The notes under the pieces are model-generated. The model was given only the letters and a program-made list of their open reading frames with translations, made no database searches and was not told the DNA's origin. The position numbers and the translations under genes were made by a program. This document shows positions 7,780 through 16,342 of a stretch of 36,143 nt of DNA, in pieces (position 1 is the first letter of the stretch; each line of letters begins with the position of its first letter). Location: NCBI GenBank assembly GCA_035531775.1, contig DATKSG010000006.1, forward strand, positions 1 to 36,143, in the 5' to 3' direction. The stretch is from DATKSG01 sp035531775. GTDB taxonomy: Bacteria > Actinomycetota > Acidimicrobiia > Acidimicrobiales > UBA8190.

Positions 7780-9433
7780 TCCCGTCCGCATCACCTTCCT
7801 CGGTGGCCTCGGGGAGATAGGGCGCAACTGTGCCTGCATCGAGACGTCGGGGCGCATCGTTGTCCTCGACTGTGGCGTCATGTTCCCCGATCCCGATATG
7901 CCGGGCATCGACCTGGTCCTGCCCGACCTTTCCTATCTGCGCGACAACGCCGAGCGGGTCGAGGGCATCGTCCTCACCCACGGGCACGAAGACCACACCG
8001 GCGGCCTGGCCTTCCTTCTACGGGACCTGACGGCGCCCGTCTACGGCTCCGCCCTCACCCTCGGCCTGGCCCGCCACCGGGTGCAGGAGGCCGGGCTCGA
8101 GCACCTGGCCACCTTCGTCGAGGTGGTGGACGGCGAGCGCCGTGACGTGGGGCCGTTCTCGGTGGAGTTCATCCCGGTGACGCACTCGGTGCCGCACGGC
8201 TTCGCCACCGCCTTCCACACCCCACAAGGGATCATCGTGCACTCGGGCGATTTCAAGATCGACCTGACACCGGTGGACGGGCGCCTCACCGACCTGGCCC
8301 ACATCGGCGCTCTGGCCGACGGTCCCGGCATCCGCATGCTGCTGTCGGACTCCACCAACGCCGAGGAGCCCGGCTTCACGCCGTCAGAGACCAGTGTGGG
8401 AGCCACCTTGCGCCGGCTGTTCGAGGCGTCCTCGGGACAGCGCATGGTGGTCACCTGCTTCGCCAGCCACATCCACCGCGTCCAACAGGTGGTCGATGCT
8501 GCCTTGGCCACCGGGCGCAAGGTGGCCACGCTCGGCCGCTCTATGGCCAAGAACGTCGAGTTGGCCCGGCGCCTGGGCATCCTGGCCATCCCCGACGAAG
8601 CCTTGGTGGACGTGGAGGAAGTCGATCGGATGACCCCTGGGGAGGTATGCGTCATCTCCACAGGGTCCCAGGGCGAGCCGCTGTCGGCGTTGGCTCTAAT
8701 GGCGGCCGGCGAGAGCAAGTGGCTGCACCTGCGGCCTGACGACGTGGTGGTGATCAGCGCCCACCCGGTGCCCGGCAACGAATGGGCCGTGGGCAAGGTC
8801 ATAGACGGCCTGCACCGGCGAGGTGCGTCGGTCATCCACACCGGCGTCGAGCCTGTCCACGTGAGCGGGCACGCCAGGCAGGGCGAGTTGCAGATGCTGC
8901 TGTCGGTGGCCCGGCCCGAATGGTTCGTGCCGGTGCACGGCGAGTATCGCCACCTCGTCAACCACGCCCGGCTCGCCTCGCAGATGGGCGTCGCCGACGA
9001 GAAGATCCTGTTGTGTGAGGACGGCGACAGCCTGATCCTCGACGACGCCGGCATCCACCGGGGCGACTCGGTGCCGGCCGGCTTCCTCTACGTCGACGGC
9101 ACCGTGGGTGACGTGGGCCGTGGCGTCCTGCGCGACCGGCGGGTGCTGGCCGAGGAAGGCGTGGTGGTGGTGGTGGCCACCGTCGACCCCCACGCCCGCG
9201 AGGTGGTTGGCCACCCCGAGATCATCACGCGCGGCTGGGTGCACGCCCCGGAGGCCGAAGCGCTCCTCGAGGAAGCGAGCACGGTGGTGCGCAAGTCCCT
9301 CGAGTCAGCCATGGCCGACGGGGCCGGCGATCACGAGACCCTTCGCCGCCACGCCCGCAAGGCCCTGGGCAAGTTCGTGGGGGAGCGCACCCGGCGGCGC
9401 CCCATGATCGTGCCCATAGTCGTCGTCGTCTGA
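7772..9433 (+). CDS. rnj: Ribonuclease J
   Basis: Metallo-beta-lactamase/beta-CASP ribonuclease with 5'-3' exonuclease and endonuclease activity in mRNA decay and rRNA maturation. The zinc motif HGHEDH lies at residues 70-75, and the beta-CASP and C-terminal regions are intact. TTG 7772 is chosen because it gives 553 residues, the usual family length, with the typical N-terminal strand VRITFLGGLGEIGRN. It overlaps the end of dapA by 8 bp and has an AGGGGA site at 7755-7760. The frame is open further upstream inside dapA, but that part has no family similarity. With pnp, the window encodes both a 3' and a 5' exonuclease. Confidence 0.95.
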   Translation: MPDPVRITFLGGLGEIGRNCACIETSGRIVVLDCGVMFPDPDMPGIDLVLPDLSYLRDNAERVEGIVLTHGHEDHTGGLAFLLRDLTAPVYGSALTLGLARHRVQEAGLEHLATFVEVVDGERRDVGPFSVEFIPVTHSVPHGFATAFHTPQGIIVHSGDFKIDLTPVDGRLTDLAHIGALADGPGIRMLLSDSTNAEEPGFTPSETSVGATLRRLFEASSGQRMVVTCFASHIHRVQQVVDAALATGRKVATLGRSMAKNVELARRLGILAIPDEALVDVEEVDRMTPGEVCVISTGSQGEPLSALALMAAGESKWLHLRPDDVVVISAHPVPGNEWAVGKVIDGLHRRGASVIHTGVEPVHVSGHARQGELQMLLSVARPEWFVPVHGEYRHLVNHARLASQMGVADEKILLCEDGDSLILDDAGIHRGDSVPAGFLYVDGTVGDVGRGVLRDRRVLAEEGVVVVVATVDPHAREVVGHPEIITRGWVHAPEAEALLEEASTVVRKSLESAMADGAGDHETLRRHARKALGKFVGERTRRRPMIVPIVVVV

Positions 9434-9444
9434 AGGGCCCGCCG

Positions 9445-9480
9445 GGGGGTCTGGAAACCCCCTCCCGGTCCCATGGGACC
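9445..9480. other. rnj-ftsK intergenic hairpin and perfect 14-bp palindrome
   Basis: GGGGGT (9445-9450) pairs with ACCCCC (9457-9462) around a 6-base loop, a possible terminator stem after rnj without a U-tract. Four bases later, GGTCCCATGGGACC (9467-9480) is a perfect self-complementary 14-mer. It sits 21 bases before the ftsK start, a typical position for a dimeric regulator's operator. No regulator is identifiable. Confidence 0.45.
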
Positions 9481-9501
9481 CGTGGGACTGCTGTTAGCGT
9501 T

Positions 9502-12021
9502 GTGGCCACTGTGGTAACCACGACGCGCCGCCGGGCCAGCGCTCGCCCTGCTGCCCGATCGCCCGGCCGACGCCGGACTGGAAGCGGCGGCCGGGGGCGA
9601 CGCGCCCCGGTTCGGTCCCCCAAGCGTGGGCGCTCGCCCAAGGCGTCCCCCAGGTCCACGATGGTCGACGCCGCCATAGACATCGTGGCCGACCACGCCG
9701 AGGATGTCTGGGCATTGGCCCTGGCCACGGTGGGCATCCTGCTGGCCATCGCCCTCTACGGCGACGCCCTGGGGCCCGTAGGCCATGGGACGCGCCAGGG
9801 GTTGGGGGCTCTGGCCGGCGTGGGTCGTTTCGTCGTGCCACCGGCGTGCGCCGCCGCCGCTGTGCTGCTCGTGTCGGGCCGCCCCCGTCACGAGCCCGCC
9901 CGGGTCATGCTCGGGCTGGCCCTGGCCTTGGCCGCCGTTTCCGGCCTGGCCGACCTGGCCGGTGGGGCACCACGGCTCGGCGCCCGTACCGGCACCTTGG
10001 CCGGCGCCGGGGGCTGGTTGGGGGTGCTCGTCGGGGGCCCGCTGCGCGACGGCCTGGCCGCCTGGGGCGCCACCGTCGTCCTGGTGGCCTTGTTGGTGCT
10101 GTCGGGAGTGCTCTTCACCGGCGTCACCGTGCGCAGTGCGGCTCGGGCCATGGTTAGCGCCGGGGCCCGAGGGTGGCAGGCGTTAAAAGGTCGATCGGGC
10201 CTCGACGACGAGGCGCAGGACGAAGCAGAAGAGGAGCTGCCGGCCCAGGTGGCCCACCTAGCGGCTCCGGTGGCGACGGCGGAGGTCTCGCCGGTGGTGC
10301 CCGAGTCCGAGGCATCCCCGGGGCCCGTTGGGGACGAGGCGGCCGACGTGGCCGGCCCCGCCGAGGCAGCCAGCCCCGCCGAGCCTCGGAGCCGACCGGT
10401 CCCGGCCCGAGGCGACCAGCTGGCTCTCGACCTCGGGGCCCCGGCCGGGGAGTGGCGGCTCCCGCCGCTCAAGATGCTCGGCCGATCGAAGCAGTACGAG
10501 CTCGACAAGGCAGAGGTGACGACGGCCGGACGGGCCCTGGTCGACGCGCTGGGCGCCCATGGGGTCGAGACGAGGTTGGTCGGCTACACCGTGGGCCCGA
10601 CAGTGACGCGTTTCGAGCTGGAGCTCGGCCCGGGGGTGAAGGTGGCCCGGGTCACCAGCCTGGCCAAGGACATCGCGTACGCCATGGCCTCGCCCGACGT
10701 CCGCATCCTGGCCCCTATCCCCGGCCGCTCGGCCATCGGCGTGGAGGTGCCGAACCGGCGGCGTCAACTGGTGACCCTGGGCGACGTGCTGTCCACCGAG
10801 GAAGCCCGTCAGGCCACGCATCCGCTGGAGGTGGCGCTCGGTCGTGACATCGCCGGGCGACCGGTCATGGCCAATCTGGCCGACATGCCCCACATCCTCA
10901 TTTCCGGGGCCACCGGGGCCGGGAAGTCGTCGTGCATCAACTCGCTGCTCACGTCGATCCTCATGCGGGCCACACCGGAGCAGGTCCGTTTGATCCTGGT
11001 CGACCCCAAGCGGGTGGAGCTGGGCCAGTACAACGGCCTGCCCCACCTGCTCACCCAGGTTGTGGTCGACCCGAAGAAGGCGGCCAACGCCTTGGCCTGG
11101 GCCGTCACCGAGATGGAACGCCGGTACGACGTGCTGGCCGAAGCCGGGATGCGCGACATCACCGGCTACAACGAGGCCGTCGACCGCGGTGAGCTCGGGC
11201 CCGAGCGCGAAGTCGATCTCGACGATGACGGAGACGAGGGCGACGTCATCGACGAACCCGGACCCGATGAAGTCGAGGGCGCAGCCACGTCGACGGTGGT
11301 CGAGCGCGTGGCCGAGTCGAGGAGGGCGGTCTCGACGGCCCCCGAGTACCACCGCCTTCCCTACGTCCTGGTGGTGGTGGACGAGCTCAACGACCTCATG
11401 ATGGTGGCCGCCCGTGACGTCGAGGAATCGGTGTGCCGTATCGCCCAGATGGCCCGGGCTGTGGGCATCCATTTGGTCCTGGCCACCCAGCGCCCGTCGG
11501 TCGACGTGATCACCGGTGTGATCAAGGCCAACATCCCGTCGAGGTTGGCCTTCTCGGTGTCGTCCTTGGCCGACAGCCGGGTCATCTTGGACCAGCCGGG
11601 GGCCGAGCGCCTCATCGGCAAGGGTGACTTGCTCCTGCTCACGGCCTCGTCGTCCAATCCTCGACGGATCCAGGGCCCGTGGGTGACCGAGGCCGAGGTG
11701 CGCTCGGTGGTGGCTCACTGGCGGCGCCAGCGCCAACCTGACTACGTCGAGGGCGTGGCCGGCTCCAACCCGGTAGGGGGAGGCGCGGCCGGGGCTGACG
11801 AGGACGACGACGACCTGCTGCCGGCGGCCATGGAGCTGGTGGTCCGCTCTCAGCTAGGGTCCACGTCCATGCTGCAGCGCAAGCTCCGTGTGGGCTTCTC
11901 CCGCGCCGGGCGCTTGATGGATCTGCTCGAACGACGGGGAATCGTCGGGCCTTCGGAGGGTTCGAAGGCCCGAGCCGTGCTCATGACCCCTGAGGAATTC
12001 GAGCAGCTCAGCTCCAGGTAG
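9502..12021 (+). CDS. ftsK: DNA translocase FtsK/SpoIIIE
   Basis: Septal DNA pump that clears chromosome ends during division. The 839-residue protein has a basic Arg/Pro/Ser-rich start, about four membrane segments between residues 70 and 215, and an acidic Pro/Ala linker. The RecA-like motor follows, with Walker A GATGAGKS at 469-476 and Walker B VVVDELNDLMM around D627-E628. The C-terminal winged-helix gamma domain (LGSTSMLQRKLRVGF onward) reads KOPS-type sequences in relatives. An acidic stretch of about 50 residues (563-612) separates the GYNE segment from Walker B, longer than in E. coli FtsK or SpoIIIE. The usual DE(F/L)ADLMM is DELNDLMM here. GTG 9502 is the assumed start; GTG 9511 in frame is also possible. 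Confidence 0.96.
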   Translation: MATVVTTTRRRASARPAARSPGRRRTGSGGRGRRAPVRSPKRGRSPKASPRSTMVDAAIDIVADHAEDVWALALATVGILLAIALYGDALGPVGHGTRQGLGALAGVGRFVVPPACAAAAVLLVSGRPRHEPARVMLGLALALAAVSGLADLAGGAPRLGARTGTLAGAGGWLGVLVGGPLRDGLAAWGATVVLVALLVLSGVLFTGVTVRSAARAMVSAGARGWQALKGRSGLDDEAQDEAEEELPAQVAHLAAPVATAEVSPVVPESEASPGPVGDEAADVAGPAEAASPAEPRSRPVPARGDQLALDLGAPAGEWRLPPLKMLGRSKQYELDKAEVTTAGRALVDALGAHGVETRLVGYTVGPTVTRFELELGPGVKVARVTSLAKDIAYAMASPDVRILAPIPGRSAIGVEVPNRRRQLVTLGDVLSTEEARQATHPLEVALGRDIAGRPVMANLADMPHILISGATGAGKSSCINSLLTSILMRATPEQVRLILVDPKRVELGQYNGLPHLLTQVVVDPKKAANALAWAVTEMERRYDVLAEAGMRDITGYNEAVDRGELGPEREVDLDDDGDEGDVIDEPGPDEVEGAATSTVVERVAESRRAVSTAPEYHRLPYVLVVVDELNDLMMVAARDVEESVCRIAQMARAVGIHLVLATQRPSVDVITGVIKANIPSRLAFSVSSLADSRVILDQPGAERLIGKGDLLLLTASSSNPRRIQGPWVTEAEVRSVVAHWRRQRQPDYVEGVAGSNPVGGGAAGADEDDDDLLPAAMELVVRSQLGSTSMLQRKLRVGFSRAGRLMDLLERRGIVGPSEGSKARAVLMTPEEFEQLSSR

Positions 12022-12026
12022 AAGGC

Positions 12027-13421
12027 GTGGATCGACCGGTCGCCCCACCGCGTCCGCCGGGCGGCTTTAGCCAGGCCGCCCGGCCGCGCACCGCACTGCT
12101 TCCCCCTTCCGGGCGCCACGTTGCCATCGTGGCCCCGGCCACACCCCCGCCGCCCCCCACGGACCTGCTCCCGCCCCCGCCCCGACCCATGGGAACCACC
12201 GGAGCGCTACGGCGCCGGCGCCGCACCCCCTGGCCCATCGCGACCATGGCGCTGTCCGCCATGACGGCGGTCCTGGCCCTGCAGATGAGCCGCCCGGCGC
12301 CCGCCCCGACCCTGACGGCGCTGGTGCCTGGGCCGGCCACCGTGCCCGGCTCGGCGCCGGTACTTCCCTGGCCGCCGGGCGCCCAGGCTGCGGTGTCGGT
12401 TCCCGGCGCGGGGCTGCTCATGGGCTCGGGGACGGAAGCTCCGGTGCCGGTGGCCAGCCTGACCAAGATCATGACGGCCTACGTGGTGCTGCGCGACCAC
12501 CCGCTCCGGGCGTCGGCCCAGGGCCCGATGGTCACCATGACCGCCGCCGACCAGCAGGACGCGGCCGAAAACGCCGTCGCCAACGCCACGTCGGTGCCGG
12601 TGGTGGCCGGACAACTCTTCTCCGAGCGGCAACTGCTCGACGGGCTCATCGTGCACTCGGCCAACGACTTCGCCGACACCTTGGCTCGGTGGGACGCCGG
12701 CTCACTGCCGGCGTTCGTAGCCAAGATGAATGCCACGGCCGGCGCCCTCGGTATGCATGACACTCATTACGTCGATCCGTCGGGTATCGATCAGAGCGGC
12801 ACGAGCACGGCACTCGACCAACTGCGGGTGACCGATGCCGCCATGGCCTTGCCGGCCTTCGCCGTCGTGGCCGACCAGCCGACCATCACCGTGGCCGGCG
12901 TCGGGACCCTGGCCAACTACGTGCCGGCCGTGGGCACCGACGGCGTGGTCGGGGTCAAGTCCGGCTTCACCCAGGCCGCCATGGGTTGCGTCGTGCTGGC
13001 GGCCGAGCGTCCGGTAGCCGGGCGCCGTGTGGTGGTGCTGGCCGCCGTGATCGGCCAGCAAGGTGGCATCGATCCCATCCGGGCCGCCCAGCGGGGCGCC
13101 ATCGCCTTGGTCGATGCGGCGGCGACAGGCCTGCGCAGTCAGACCGTGCTCGACTCCGGGCGCCGGGTGGCCATGGTGACCACACCGTGGGCGAAGAGCG
13201 CGGTGGCGCTCTCGACGGCCTCGGGGGTGAGCACGCTGGTGTGGCCGCGCGAGCAGGTGCGGTACCGACTCGACCCCGTGTCCGTACGGGCCGGCTCGCC
13301 CGCCGGAGCGGTGGTGGGACGGCTCGAGGTCATAGCCGGAGACCAGCGGTTCTCGGTGCCCGTGCGCCTGTCGAACCCAGTCATGGGCCCCTCGATGCAT
13401 TGGCGCTTCACCCACCGCTGA
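12027..13421 (+). CDS. D-alanyl-D-alanine carboxypeptidase (peptidase S11), membrane-anchored
   Basis: Penicillin-binding-protein-type serine peptidase that trims the terminal D-Ala of peptidoglycan stem peptides. The S11 triad is visible: SLTK (S144, K147), SAN (S211, N213) and KSG at 311-313 instead of the usual KTG. The N-terminus of about 70 residues is Pro/Arg-rich and cytoplasmic, followed by one hydrophobic segment (about 71-90) acting as signal anchor, so the catalytic domain lies outside. A C-terminal extension of about 100 residues could be the beta-rich domain of this family. It begins at GTG 12027, 5 bp after ftsK; an in-frame ATG at 12189 would shorten the cytoplasmic tail. Co-transcription with ftsK is likely. 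Confidence 0.9.
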   Translation: MDRPVAPPRPPGGFSQAARPRTALLPPSGRHVAIVAPATPPPPPTDLLPPPPRPMGTTGALRRRRRTPWPIATMALSAMTAVLALQMSRPAPAPTLTALVPGPATVPGSAPVLPWPPGAQAAVSVPGAGLLMGSGTEAPVPVASLTKIMTAYVVLRDHPLRASAQGPMVTMTAADQQDAAENAVANATSVPVVAGQLFSERQLLDGLIVHSANDFADTLARWDAGSLPAFVAKMNATAGALGMHDTHYVDPSGIDQSGTSTALDQLRVTDAAMALPAFAVVADQPTITVAGVGTLANYVPAVGTDGVVGVKSGFTQAAMGCVVLAAERPVAGRRVVVLAAVIGQQGGIDPIRAAQRGAIALVDAAATGLRSQTVLDSGRRVAMVTTPWAKSAVALSTASGVSTLVWPREQVRYRLDPVSVRAGSPAGAVVGRLEVIAGDQRFSVPVRLSNPVMGPSMHWRFTHR

Positions 13422-13495
13422 GCGAGGTCCGAGGCACTTTCGCTCTCGGCGCCGCCCTGGGAGACTGATGACGCGGGCCCCGAAATGAGGCGGAA

Positions 13496-16273
13496 GTGGT
13501 GGGCGGACGGCGGATCTCCAGACGACGGTTCCTCCAGGGCGCGGCCTTGGCGGCGGGCACGGCGGCCACGGCCCGCCTGGAACCAGGTGACGCCTCGCTG
13601 ACCTCGGCGATGGTGCCGCCTCGGCCCTGGGCCGGGTCAGGACCGGCCCCTGCCGGCCTCGGCTACCCGGGGCTCGGGGACCGAGCTGTGCTCGGGGCCG
13701 AGCTGCAGTACTTCCGCATGAGCCCGTCGGCCATCCCCGCCCGCTTGGCTCTGTGCCGGCAAGCCCACTATGGGGTCATCCAGAGCTACGTCCCGTGGAA
13801 CGTGCACGAGTTCGTCCCCGGCGCCTTCGACTTCACCGGTTCGAGCACGCCGGTGTTGCCCGACGACCACTTCGACGAGTACCAGATCGAGGACCCGCTG
13901 TCAGAGACGCAGGATGGTGGCCCCATCGGCCGCTTCGGGCTCACCGCCAACACCAACCTTGAGGCGTTCCTGGGCGAGATCGCCGCCGGTGGATTCTCGG
14001 CCATCTTGCGGCCGGGCCCCTTCATCTCCGACGAGTGGCGCAACGGCGGCCTACCCGATTGGTTGCTGCTCGAGGGATGGCCGACCATGTTCGCTTACGG
14101 CCCCGAGGGCACGCCACTGTCGCCGGGCTTTCCCTTCAGCCCGCCGGTGGGCACCGTGCTCGGCGGTTCGACGCTCTACTATTTCCCGTCGCCGAGCTAC
14201 GCCTCGTCGGCATACCTCGAAGCGGCTCGAACATGGCTCGGCGCTTTTGTCACCTTCCTGCGCAAGGGGAAGTGGTTCCAGTCCGACGGCGGCCCCGTCG
14301 TGGGGCTCCAGGTGGACGACGAATCGTGCTTCTTCTACCGCTTCGGCCCCTTCGAGGTGGACTACAACCCGGCAATGCTCCAACGATGGGAGGCGTACTC
14401 AGCCGGGCGTCGCGCACCCCGGCTGTGGCCGGCTCCTGCGGCCGGGGTGGCGTCGCTCAAGACACCGTTCATGTGGCAGCGCTTCAAGGCCGAACAGAAC
14501 GCGCTCTACCTGGGAGCACTGGCTGCCGATCTGCTAGGGGCCGGCGCCAATGTGCCCATCAACCACGAGCTCGAGCAGAACATGGTCCCGCCGGCGGACA
14601 TGGTCCTCGATGCGTCGCAGGTCATCTTGAACGGCGAGTTCTACGAAGGCAGTGACCCGAGCGCGCTGCCGTTGAACGAGATCGTGGCCCAGTCGGTACG
14701 GGCAGCCAGCCGCCACGAGCAACCCACGTTCGCCACCGAGATGTCGAATGGCGACGCCCTGTTGTTCAACATCCTGATCGGCGAAGGCATCCTGGGCGGC
14801 CTGCAGTTCACCTACACCGAAGGGGTGGTCGACGGGACTCTCGACACCCTGGCCCTGGTCGGGCGTACCTTCGACGCGGCAGGCACCATGCTGAGCCGCT
14901 CCACCCGGCGGGCCGATGTGGCCGTTGTGTGGGACACCTCGCAGGCCTGGGCCCCTTTCGGCAGCCAGCGCTGGGGATTCCAGTCCGACGTCCGGGCCGT
15001 GATCGAGAGCCACGTGCCGGCTCTGCTCACGTTGCTCATCAGGGCCGGGTACGCCTTCGACCTCCTCGACGTGGCCGTGGCCCGACCCGAGGACCTGGCC
15101 CGGTACCCGACCGTCTTCCTGGCCGCCTCCGACATCTGCCCGGCGCCGTTCCAGCAGATGCTCGTCGACTACGTCGATCACGGCGGCCGCCTGGTGTGCT
15201 GGCCCGCCCCGCCGACACTCGATGCCGATCTCGACCCGTGCACGACGCTGGCCAACGCATTGTTCCCCGAGGCGGTAGCCGGTTGGGATCCGACCGACGG
15301 CCTCGAGGTCACCGTGGGCCCCGTCACCATGCCGGCCTGGCGCGGCGTCACCACCTATACGCTGTCGGCGCCGTCCATCGCTGCAGCCCTGCTCGGTGGC
15401 GTGCCCTGCGGGTACGAGCGCCCCTCCGGCGCCGGCACGGCCGTTCTGCTCGGGACCTGGCCGGCGGCCGACGCCGTGGCCGGCCGGGCCGGCAGCATCA
15501 TCGAGGAGCAGGACGTGACCGGGGCCGACGCCGCATTGGTCCTGGCTCAGTTGGCAGCCCAGCATCTCGGCCAGGAAGCGGCCGGCATGCTGCCCGACAC
15601 CCTGCCCGGCGGGGCGCCACAGCTGGCTGAGGTGTGGGCCTACCCGAACCAGCGTCGTGGTGGGGAGACCATCGCCAGTGGGCTCGTGGCCTACTTCGAC
15701 GGCGAGAACGTCGTCGGGCTGGTCGGCATCAATACCGATGTGAACGAGCCACCGCTCGAGCGCTACGTGTACCACCCGATACTGCAGCCCCACATCGATG
15801 CCGTCCGTTTGTTGGCGGCCACGACTCCGGCGGTGACGACCAACGACACCCACCTCCAGGCGCGGGTGCTCGACGGGCCCGAGGGTGGCGCCACGGTGGC
15901 GGTGGCCAACCGGTGGCCCGACGCCCGCCCCGTCGTCCTCGAGACGACGGTGGGGGAAATGAAGATCCGCTTGCCCCGGCATGGGACCTTCACGTTGCCC
16001 GGGTCGACCGGTATCCTGTGTCCGGTGGGGTACCCGTTGATGGAGGGCTCCACCCTGGTGCAGGCGACGGCCCAGCTCCTCGGGGTCACCGCCTCGACCA
16101 GCGGCTTCTCGGTGCAGTTCCTGGCCCCGGCGCAGGCCGAGGCGGTTTTCTCCTTCACATCGGCGCCGGTCGAGCTGACTGTGAACGGTGCGCCGGTGGC
16201 CACCGGTAGCGGCAGCGACGTGACCCTGTCGCTGCCGGCGGGGCAACCGATCGTGGCCGTCACCCTGGCCTAG
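13496..16273 (+). CDS. Tat-exported glycoside hydrolase family 35-like beta-galactosidase
   Basis: Predicted secreted glycosidase of 925 residues. The N-terminus has a twin-arginine signal (SRRRFLQ at 8-14, then an Ala-rich hydrophobic stretch). The catalytic barrel follows GH35: YFRMSPSAIPARL, SYVPWNVHEFVPGAFDF and ILRPGPFISDEWRNGGLPDWLL. The likely acid/base is E276 in QVDDES, where classic enzymes have Q-(I/V)-E-N-E-Y. The likely nucleophile is E415 in FATEMSNG. The 139-residue spacing between them exceeds that of well-known GH35 enzymes. The C-terminal half is beta-rich. GTG 13496 and GTG 13499 are both possible; GAGG at 13487-13490 suits the second slightly better. A secreted sugar hydrolase is out of place among housekeeping genes, so acquisition by transfer is inferred. 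Substrate unknown. Confidence 0.82.
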   Translation: MVGGRRISRRRFLQGAALAAGTAATARLEPGDASLTSAMVPPRPWAGSGPAPAGLGYPGLGDRAVLGAELQYFRMSPSAIPARLALCRQAHYGVIQSYVPWNVHEFVPGAFDFTGSSTPVLPDDHFDEYQIEDPLSETQDGGPIGRFGLTANTNLEAFLGEIAAGGFSAILRPGPFISDEWRNGGLPDWLLLEGWPTMFAYGPEGTPLSPGFPFSPPVGTVLGGSTLYYFPSPSYASSAYLEAARTWLGAFVTFLRKGKWFQSDGGPVVGLQVDDESCFFYRFGPFEVDYNPAMLQRWEAYSAGRRAPRLWPAPAAGVASLKTPFMWQRFKAEQNALYLGALAADLLGAGANVPINHELEQNMVPPADMVLDASQVILNGEFYEGSDPSALPLNEIVAQSVRAASRHEQPTFATEMSNGDALLFNILIGEGILGGLQFTYTEGVVDGTLDTLALVGRTFDAAGTMLSRSTRRADVAVVWDTSQAWAPFGSQRWGFQSDVRAVIESHVPALLTLLIRAGYAFDLLDVAVARPEDLARYPTVFLAASDICPAPFQQMLVDYVDHGGRLVCWPAPPTLDADLDPCTTLANALFPEAVAGWDPTDGLEVTVGPVTMPAWRGVTTYTLSAPSIAAALLGGVPCGYERPSGAGTAVLLGTWPAADAVAGRAGSIIEEQDVTGADAALVLAQLAAQHLGQEAAGMLPDTLPGGAPQLAEVWAYPNQRRGGETIASGLVAYFDGENVVGLVGINTDVNEPPLERYVYHPILQPHIDAVRLLAATTPAVTTNDTHLQARVLDGPEGGATVAVANRWPDARPVVLETTVGEMKIRLPRHGTFTLPGSTGILCPVGYPLMEGSTLVQATAQLLGVTASTSGFSVQFLAPAQAEAVFSFTSAPVELTVNGAPVATGSGSDVTLSLPAGQPIVAVTLA

Positions 16274-16330
16274 CGCCCATGGCCGGGGCAACACGGTCGT
16301 GTCGCCGGGCAGCCCGGGCGGCCACAGCAC

Positions 16331-16336
16331 TACCCT
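16331..16336 (+). promoter_or_regulatory. -10 element for leaderless thrB
   Basis: TACCCT is followed by six bases and the GTG at 16343. The 57 bases before it, after the glycosidase gene, hold only short GC-rich stems (for example CCGGG/CCCGG at 16305-16317). Confidence 0.6.
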
Positions 16337-16342
16337 GAACGC

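Noticed and set aside
9445..9462. Intrinsic terminator after rnj
   Set aside because: The stem is good but no U-rich tract follows, so it is listed only as a hairpin.
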